Positions 63,901-64,000 of a stretch of DNA of 64,000 bases are shown piece by piece. Source of the stretch: Aphidius gifuensis (taxonomy: Eukaryota; Arthropoda; Insecta; Hymenoptera; Braconidae); NCBI RefSeq assembly GCF_014905175.1, contig NC_057793.1:8928001-8992000 (forward strand). The letters are read 5' to 3'. Made by a program: the position numbers and the translations under genes. The notes under the pieces were generated by a model. The model was not told where the DNA came from, did not search any database, and saw nothing but the letters and a program-made list of their open reading frames with translations. Position 1 is the stretch's first letter. Each line of letters begins with the position of its first letter.

Positions 63901-63910
63901 CAAGTTATGG
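42871..63910 (+). CDS. Dscam1: Dscam1 hypervariable immunoglobulin receptor, 5' part
   Basis: Down syndrome cell adhesion molecule 1 is a transmembrane Ig/fibronectin-III protein used in insect neuron self-recognition and haemocyte immunity. Its diversity arises from choosing one exon from each of several clusters. In Drosophila numbering the window holds the signal exon (42871-42946), exons 2 and 3 (Ig1), eight exon 4 variants (half of Ig2), exon 5, nineteen exon 6 variants (half of Ig3) and the constant exons 62837-63530 and 63598-63910. All junction phases agree: 1 into exon 2, 0 into 3, 1 into 4 to 6, 2 into 7. The window ends at an acceptor in phase 1, presumably the first exon 9 variant. 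With 8 x 19 variants, up to 152 N-terminal combinations are encoded here, against 12 x 48 in Drosophila. The rest of the gene lies to the right. Confidence 0.97.
43184..43269. repeat. Inverted repeat, 25-bp arms
   Basis: Arm 43184-43208 (atttatttcgttagcaac...) pairs with 43245-43269 (...gttgctaacgaaataaat) around a loop of about 36 bases. It is probably the centre of a foldback MITE. Confidence 0.8.
43385..43649. repeat. Foldback element, about 100-bp arms
   Basis: Positions 43385-43485 are a near-perfect reverse complement of 43549-43649, with roughly 60 bases between. The transcript would fold into a long, almost fully paired hairpin. It carries no ORF. It is either a foldback MITE or a hairpin-RNA precursor inside Dscam1 intron 1. 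Confidence 0.85.
44285..44466 (+). CDS. Dscam1: Dscam1 exon 2 (Ig1, first part)
   Basis: Constant exon reading VVLAEDDSMGPVFVKEPPNR through AEVECQARGNPQPDIIWVRA, with the first Ig1 cysteine and the tryptophan. The acceptor is ttatag and the donor caa|gtaatt in phase 0. Confidence 0.93.
44760..44898 (+). CDS. Dscam1: Dscam1 exon 3 (Ig1, second part)
   Basis: Constant exon VLPNGNLVFPPFRAEDYRQE to YSCLATSPAGSVHSRDVNVR, with the second Ig1 cysteine. It ends in phase 1 (G|gtaagg), which every exon 4 variant must accept. Confidence 0.93.
45488..45649 (+). CDS. Dscam1: Dscam1 exon 4.1
   Basis: Variant of the Ig2 N-terminal half: VVSQYWDSDVNKEYAIRGNS, AILKCVVPSF. It is 162 nt with phase 1 at both ends; donor acg|gtattc. 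Its selector lies downstream at 46119-46144. Confidence 0.92.
46119..46144 (+). promoter_or_regulatory. Exon 4.1 selector sequence
   Basis: The core gctgtcgtcaacgtctt is complementary to the left half of the exon 4 docking site (50309-50325, aagacgttgac...). It is the longest uninterrupted match in the cluster. Confidence 0.7.
46306..46467 (+). CDS. Dscam1: Dscam1 exon 4.2
   Basis: 162-nt variant: VVQQYYQTEVNNDFVIKLNS, AILKCSIPSFVSEF. The usual RGN is KLN here. Acceptor tgcag, donor g|gtactt. Selector at 46756-46778. Confidence 0.9.
46756..46778 (+). promoter_or_regulatory. Exon 4.2 selector sequence
   Basis: ggaacagcgatagcag pairs with the right half of the docking site (ctgctcgcgctgttcc) with one internal bulge. 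Confidence 0.7.
47173..47334 (+). CDS. Dscam1: Dscam1 exon 4.3
   Basis: 162-nt variant: VVVQYYEAEVVSEYCLKGNA, AIIKCTIPSFVAEF. It has an extra cysteine (YCLKGN) not seen in the other variants. Selector at 47409-47430. Confidence 0.92.
47409..47430 (+). promoter_or_regulatory. Exon 4.3 selector sequence
   Basis: gcgaacagcggtggttgtcc is complementary to docking-site segments gctgttc and gccgct, with mismatches between. Confidence 0.6.
47542..47718 (+). CDS. Dscam1: Dscam1 exon 4.4
   Basis: 177-nt variant, five codons longer than exons 4.1-4.3 at its 3' end (EQHETTTQLG). It reads VVMQNYLPEILTEYAIRGNS, AILKCSIPSYIAEF. Selector at 47961-47976. Confidence 0.9.
47961..47976 (+). promoter_or_regulatory. 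Exon 4.4 selector overlapping the exon 4.5 acceptor
   Basis: ggaactgcgtgagcag is complementary to the docking site (ctgctcgcgctgttcc) with one or two mismatches. Its final cag is the 3' splice site of exon 4.5, so docking here would mask that acceptor. Confidence 0.65.
47977..48144 (+). CDS. Dscam1: Dscam1 exon 4.5
   Basis: 168-nt variant: VVLQNNYLTESENEYVIRAN, SAIMKCKIPSFVSEF. Donor g|gtaaaa. The acceptor is embedded in the preceding selector. Confidence 0.9.
48343..48374 (+). promoter_or_regulatory. Exon 4.5 selector sequence
   Basis: acaatgcgagcatcgaca followed by taaacgtc mirrors the whole docking-site complement (aacagcgcgagcagcggcag, then tcaacgtc) with substitutions. Confidence 0.65.
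48424..48591 (+). CDS. Dscam1: Dscam1 exon 4.6
   Basis: 168-nt variant: VVQQFYEARVIDEFLIRGNT, AILKCLVPSFVADF. Donor g|gtaggc. Selector at 48697-48722. Confidence 0.92.
48697..48722 (+). promoter_or_regulatory. Exon 4.6 selector sequence
   Basis: gtgaacagtggctgtcaacg matches the docking-site complement at both gaacag and gtcaacg. Confidence 0.65.
48839..49009 (+). CDS. Dscam1: Dscam1 exon 4.7
   Basis: 171-nt variant: VVSQYYEVQVYDVFAIRGNA, AIFKCQVPSFVADH. Donor g|gtatta. A weaker selector, catgcagcgtcaatt, is at 49132-49147. Confidence 0.92.
49132..49147 (+). promoter_or_regulatory. Exon 4.7 candidate selector
   Basis: catgcagcgtcaatt shows partial complementarity to the docking site (gttgactgccgctgc). 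It lies beside a 14-bp inverted repeat. Confidence 0.4.
49343..49507 (+). CDS. Dscam1: Dscam1 exon 4.8
   Basis: 165-nt last variant: VVGQRYAVNVMDEHVLNGNA, AIIKCHIPSFVAEF. Donor g|gtatca. I found no convincing selector in the 800 bases between it and the docking site. Confidence 0.9.
50312..50343 (+). promoter_or_regulatory. Exon 4 docking site
   Basis: gacgttgactgccgctgctc followed by gcgctgttccag is a GC-rich island in otherwise AT-rich intron 4, downstream of the last exon 4 variant. Its reverse complement is found, in whole or in part, after exons 4.1 to 4.7. This is the downstream-docking arrangement known for the Drosophila exon 4 cluster. Pairing of one selector with this site would bring the preceding exon into splicing and exclude the rest. 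Confidence 0.85.
50409..50525. mobile_element. Small MITE-like element
   Basis: The ends cacactgagaaaaaata and attttttttttctcagtgt form inverted repeats about 115 bp apart in Dscam1 intron 4, just after the docking site. Confidence 0.45.
51102..51251 (+). CDS. Dscam1: Dscam1 exon 5 (Ig2, second part)
   Basis: Constant exon DGKYLVLPSGELHIRDVGPE to YQCRTKHRLTGETRLSATKG, 150 nt, phase 1 at both ends, with the second Ig2 cysteine. It joins the exon 4 choice to the exon 6 choice. Confidence 0.95.
52201..52222 (+). promoter_or_regulatory. Exon 6 docking site
   Basis: aatgctgggacagggta (52201-52217) in intron 5 is the exact complement of the recurrent taccctgtcccagcatt theme found before most exon 6 variants. 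This is the upstream-docking arrangement of insect Dscam1 exon 6. Its right part overlaps a perfect 12-base palindrome (cagggtaccctg, 52211-52222), so the site could also pair with itself or with another transcript. Confidence 0.9.
52785..52908 (+). CDS. Dscam1: Dscam1 exon 6.1
   Basis: 124 nt, the usual exon 6 length: EPIGSARPKFPTIDDSRSFR, TTLEGSVTLLCAAQAYPIP. Donor aa|gtaagt. Only a weak selector candidate (about 52648-52660, ggggtccccg) precedes it. Confidence 0.88.
53041..53474 (+). mobile_element. hAT-like MITE, intact target duplication
   Basis: The 434-bp element has CGAGGGGTT...AACCCCTCG ends and a perfect 8-bp target-site duplication gttaattg (53033-53040 and 53475-53482), the signature of hAT transposons. 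It has no ORF. It is inserted in the intron just upstream of exon 6.2. Confidence 0.85.
53535..53658 (+). CDS. Dscam1: Dscam1 exon 6.2, atypical donor
   Basis: Open 124-nt variant: EPVASTKPKFPMMENSRTYT, LVLFCPAQAFPIPVK. At the expected boundary the sequence is AG|TTAAGT instead of AG|GTAAGT. Using the GT one base earlier gives 123 nt and breaks the frame with exon 7. A MITE ends about 60 bases upstream and no selector was found. Confidence 0.65.
53727..53785 (+). pseudogene. Decayed copy of exon 6.2
   Basis: acaaagccaaagtttgat followed by ggaaattcttgtatgtgt tracks the middle of exon 6.2 but lacks acceptor, donor and open frame. Confidence 0.6.
54190..54212 (+). promoter_or_regulatory. Exon 6.3 selector
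   Basis: ttaccgatataccagcattc carries the ccagcatt end of the docking complement and is followed directly by cag|gtaaaa. Confidence 0.6.
54278..54401 (+). CDS. Dscam1: Dscam1 exon 6.3
   Basis: 124 nt: EPASSTKPQMSGPSDLQRFT, GIGLLCMLQGFPVPFYR. Donor cg|gtaggt. Confidence 0.9.
54533..54545 (+). promoter_or_regulatory. Exon 6.4 candidate selector
   Basis: accagccaggtac is a short, weak match to the docking complement, again including cag|gta. Confidence 0.35.
54630..54753 (+). CDS. Dscam1: Dscam1 exon 6.4
   Basis: 124 nt: EPVASTRPKFPTLADSQTFR, MTLLCGAQSFPIPKFR. Donor cg|gtaggt. Confidence 0.92.
54805..54820 (+). promoter_or_regulatory. Exon 6.5 selector
   Basis: tctctgttccagcatt matches the docking complement (ccctgtcccagcatt) with two substitutions. 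Confidence 0.75.
54889..55009 (+). CDS. Dscam1: Dscam1 exon 6.5
   Basis: 121 nt, one codon shorter and in frame: EPASSSKPKFPSVNDIGLRA, ITILCTAQSYPVPTHR. Donor cg|gtttgt. Confidence 0.9.
55381..55394 (+). promoter_or_regulatory. Exon 6.6 selector
   Basis: tatcctgtcccaca matches the docking complement over cctgtccca. cag|gta lies just before it (55376-55381). Confidence 0.75.
55452..55581 (+). CDS. Dscam1: Dscam1 exon 6.6
   Basis: 130 nt, two codons longer: EPVSSTKPKMSALDVKSNQP, TSLLCPVQAYPVPDRYR. Donor cg|gtaggt. Confidence 0.92.
55779..55793 (+). promoter_or_regulatory. Exon 6.7 selector
   Basis: tacccagtcccagta differs from the docking complement by one base in its core. Confidence 0.75.
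55887..56010 (+). CDS. Dscam1: Dscam1 exon 6.7
   Basis: 124 nt: EPVTSAKPKFLNVDIKMMMP, TALICNAQSFPIAISR. Donor ag|gtttgt. Confidence 0.9.
56058..56493 (+). mobile_element. hAT-like MITE, second copy
   Basis: Nearly identical to 53041-53474. Flanks aaattagg and caattagg match at seven of eight bases as a target duplication. It is inserted just upstream of the exon 6.8 selector without disrupting it. Confidence 0.85.
56507..56520 (+). promoter_or_regulatory. Exon 6.8 selector
   Basis: tctgccccagtata matches the docking complement with two differences and lies 14 bases beyond the end of the MITE. Confidence 0.6.
56692..56812 (+). CDS. Dscam1: Dscam1 exon 6.8
   Basis: 121 nt: EPVSSAKPKFLNDDIEVAKI, VVVLKCQSQGFPVPVTR. 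Donor cg|gttagt. Confidence 0.92.
56886..57009 (+). CDS. Dscam1: Dscam1 exon 6.9
   Basis: 124 nt: EPSSSSKPKFSSNRKIEFVE, DSDLQCNSQGSPIPKTK. Donor aa|gtcagt. The preceding intron is only 73 nt and has no selector that I can see. Confidence 0.9.
57179..57190 (+). promoter_or_regulatory. Exon 6.10 selector
   Basis: accctgtcccag is a perfect 12-base complement of the docking site. Confidence 0.85.
57243..57366 (+). CDS. Dscam1: Dscam1 exon 6.10
   Basis: 124 nt: EPVGLKAPKFSSDASLSAYA, DMSLQCNSQGSPPPFSK. Donor aa|gtatgt. Closely related to 6.13 and 6.14. Confidence 0.93.
57722..57740 (+). promoter_or_regulatory. Exon 6.11 selector
   Basis: cactgtcctagttatcagg has the ctgtcc core and shares its tail with the exon 6.15 selector. 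Confidence 0.65.
57856..57979 (+). CDS. Dscam1: Dscam1 exon 6.11
   Basis: 124 nt: EPVGSKAPAFSGDARITLLT, AISLSCNAQAHPSPKF. Donor tt|gtaagt. Paralogue of 6.15. Confidence 0.92.
58078..58095 (+). promoter_or_regulatory. Exon 6.12 selector
   Basis: gggaaccctgttttacag keeps the accctgt core only. Confidence 0.55.
58140..58263 (+). CDS. Dscam1: Dscam1 exon 6.12, atypical donor
   Basis: Open 124-nt variant: EPVGSKAPVFLGEIKSFFYQ, EIGLTCNAQGYPSPTVR. The expected boundary reads CG|TTAAGT, with no GT at +1. See the finding on TTAAGT donors. Confidence 0.65.
58431..58513 (+). pseudogene. Truncated exon 6 relic
   Basis: After a good acceptor (catgacag) the frame reads ETVESKASCVVKGLQNFRDN, then KVQLLCL, and stops. 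The expected second half and donor are missing. A selector-like attgtcccgt remains at 58351-58360. Confidence 0.7.
58529..58541 (+). promoter_or_regulatory. Exon 6.13 selector
   Basis: accctgtcccaga complements the docking site perfectly over 12 bases. Confidence 0.85.
58599..58725 (+). CDS. Dscam1: Dscam1 exon 6.13
   Basis: 127 nt: EPVGLKAPKFSTDLSFSGYA, IALQCNAQGSPPPSPAR. Donor ag|gtaata. Confidence 0.93.
58799..58812 (+). promoter_or_regulatory. Exon 6.14 selector
   Basis: aaccctgtccctag complements the docking site over accctgtccc. Confidence 0.8.
58888..59011 (+). CDS. Dscam1: Dscam1 exon 6.14
   Basis: 124 nt: EPVGMKAPKFSSDSSFSAYA, IALQCNSQGSEPPVAR. Donor ag|gtaatt. Confidence 0.93.
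59228..59247 (+). promoter_or_regulatory. Exon 6.15 selector
   Basis: actctgtcccagttatcagg complements the docking site over ctgtcccag and runs into cag|gtatat. Confidence 0.8.
59311..59440 (+). CDS. Dscam1: Dscam1 exon 6.15
   Basis: 130 nt: EPVGSKAPTFSGDARITLFT, AVSLSCHFQGNPKPSTK. Donor aa|gtaggt. Confidence 0.93.
59629..59640 (+). promoter_or_regulatory. Exon 6.16 selector
   Basis: gggaccctgttg keeps the accctgt half of the docking complement. Confidence 0.6.
59715..59838 (+). CDS. Dscam1: Dscam1 exon 6.16, atypical donor
   Basis: Open 124-nt variant: EPVGSKAPTITGEMKGWMIE, AVMSCPAQSNPPPFFR. The boundary reads CG|TTAAGT. Confidence 0.65.
59997..60046 (+). promoter_or_regulatory. Exon 6.17 selector, possible exon relic
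   Basis: tgccctgtccagctcagg (60001-60018) is the selector. The surrounding frame reads VMPCPAQANALFHLSYR and ends at cag|gtaact, like the last part of exons 6.16 and 6.17 (VMSCPAQSN). It may be an exon 3' half that became a selector. Confidence 0.6.
60121..60244 (+). CDS. Dscam1: Dscam1 exon 6.17, atypical donor
   Basis: Open 124-nt variant: EPVGSKAPSITSELRGGWKI, LVMSCPAQSNPPPTFR. The boundary reads CG|TTAAGT. Recent paralogue of 6.16. Confidence 0.65.
60321..60373 (+). promoter_or_regulatory. Exon 6.18 selector, possible exon relic
   Basis: tgccctgtccagctcagg (60326-60343) repeats the 6.17 selector exactly and again ends at cag|gtaact. Confidence 0.6.
60429..60549 (+). CDS. Dscam1: Dscam1 exon 6.18
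   Basis: 121 nt: EPVGSKAPTIQGEEGSSMKR, DIVIPCHSQSYPLAQTR. Donor cg|gtacag. Confidence 0.9.
60736..60760 (+). promoter_or_regulatory. Exon 6.19 candidate selector
   Basis: tcacccagtttcagttt, ending at cag|gtacta (60757-60762), is a loose match to the docking complement. Confidence 0.4.
60821..60944 (+). CDS. Dscam1: Dscam1 exon 6.19
   Basis: 124-nt last variant: EPVNNAAPRVPPTAKITVLS, ATMLCQAQSYPISVFR. Donor cg|gtatgt. Confidence 0.92.
60945..62836 (+). other. Dscam1 intron 6 (after the last variant)
   Basis: About 1.9 kb without a further exon 6 variant. It contains a TIR-bounded repeat (61942-62362) and scattered cag|gta strings (for example about 61453) without an exon. Confidence 0.6.
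61942..62362. mobile_element. MITE-like element with internal tandem repeat
   Basis: The ends tacacagtta and taactgtgta are inverted repeats. Inside, a unit of about 54 bp (aaatgttaaatttcaataga...) occurs twice in tandem at about 62120-62222. A related tacacagttg end is visible near 53800. Confidence 0.6.
62837..63530 (+). CDS. Dscam1: Dscam1 constant exon after cluster 6
   Basis: 694 nt starting in phase 2 (A|TGG): WYKFVDGTTRRQPVQLNERV completes Ig3 (GKYLCIVNNSVGG). Ig4 follows (FTCNVRGNPIKTISWMKDGK to YQCFVRNDQ), then Ig5 (FLKCVASGNPTPEITWELDG to YKCIAASK). Donor aag|gtttgt, phase 0. All Ig cysteines and tryptophans are present. Confidence 0.96.
63598..63910 (+). CDS. Dscam1: Dscam1 constant exon before cluster 9
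   Basis: 313 nt: VGSAEHSARLNIYGLPFIRH, LRVTCPVAGYPIESIVWERD, ATYTCVARNAQGYSARGTLE. It encodes the end of Ig5 and Ig6 and ends in phase 1 (g|gtaagt). The following intron ends in aacag at base 64000, exactly the window edge. Confidence 0.96.
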
Positions 63911-64000
63911 GTAAGTTCAAATGTTTATTAGATTTTTTTAAAATTTAAATCCCATGAAGTATATTGTTTTTTTTTTTTGATCAATTTAAATATATAACAG

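Overview
This window is a stretch of a very AT-rich insect nuclear genome. Its genes have many short introns, long A/T runs, microsatellites and MITE-like repeats. Three recognisable genes place it in the insects: a Dscam1-type hypervariable cell-adhesion gene with mutually exclusive exon clusters, a trissin neuropeptide precursor and a divergent ionotropic receptor. The base composition and compact introns fit a parasitoid hymenopteran, but that is inference.

Layout. Positions 1-13.5 kb are repeat-rich. Two copies of a short secreted cysteine-rich protein (2334-2654 plus; 12189-12509 minus) lie in opposite arms of a large inverted duplication, on either side of an intronless ionotropic receptor (6466-8385 minus). 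A NEPRO-like gene with a frameshift and in-frame stops follows (14316-16005 plus). At 16.2-23.6 kb are trissin (minus), an unrecognised small secreted protein (plus) and a 299-residue protein with repeated cystine-knot-like patterns (minus). A 550-bp inverted copy of part of that last gene sits inside the trissin intron. A long coiled-coil protein (24816-34266 minus) and HYLS1, a centriole/cilium assembly factor (35396-36471 minus), come next. HYLS1 is head to head with a MADF-BESS regulator (36805-39201 plus).

The last 21 kb are the 5' half of Dscam1: signal-peptide exon, exons 2-3, eight exon 4 variants, exon 5, nineteen exon 6 variants plus decayed copies, and two constant exons. The window ends on a splice acceptor where the exon 9 cluster would be expected to begin. 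Both clusters carry the RNA architecture of mutually exclusive splicing. The exon 4 docking site (50312-50343) lies downstream of its cluster, with complementary selectors after most variants. The exon 6 docking site (52201-52217) lies upstream of its cluster, with complementary selectors before most variants.

The least expected observations are in the exon 6 cluster. Four open, correctly sized variants have G|TTAAGT where the donor should be G|GTAAGT. Several selectors are followed by CAG|GTA. hAT-like MITEs have inserted in the cluster, and one copy carried 64 bp of Dscam flank to position 19 kb. All exon structures were deduced by hand from splice signals and reading phase.
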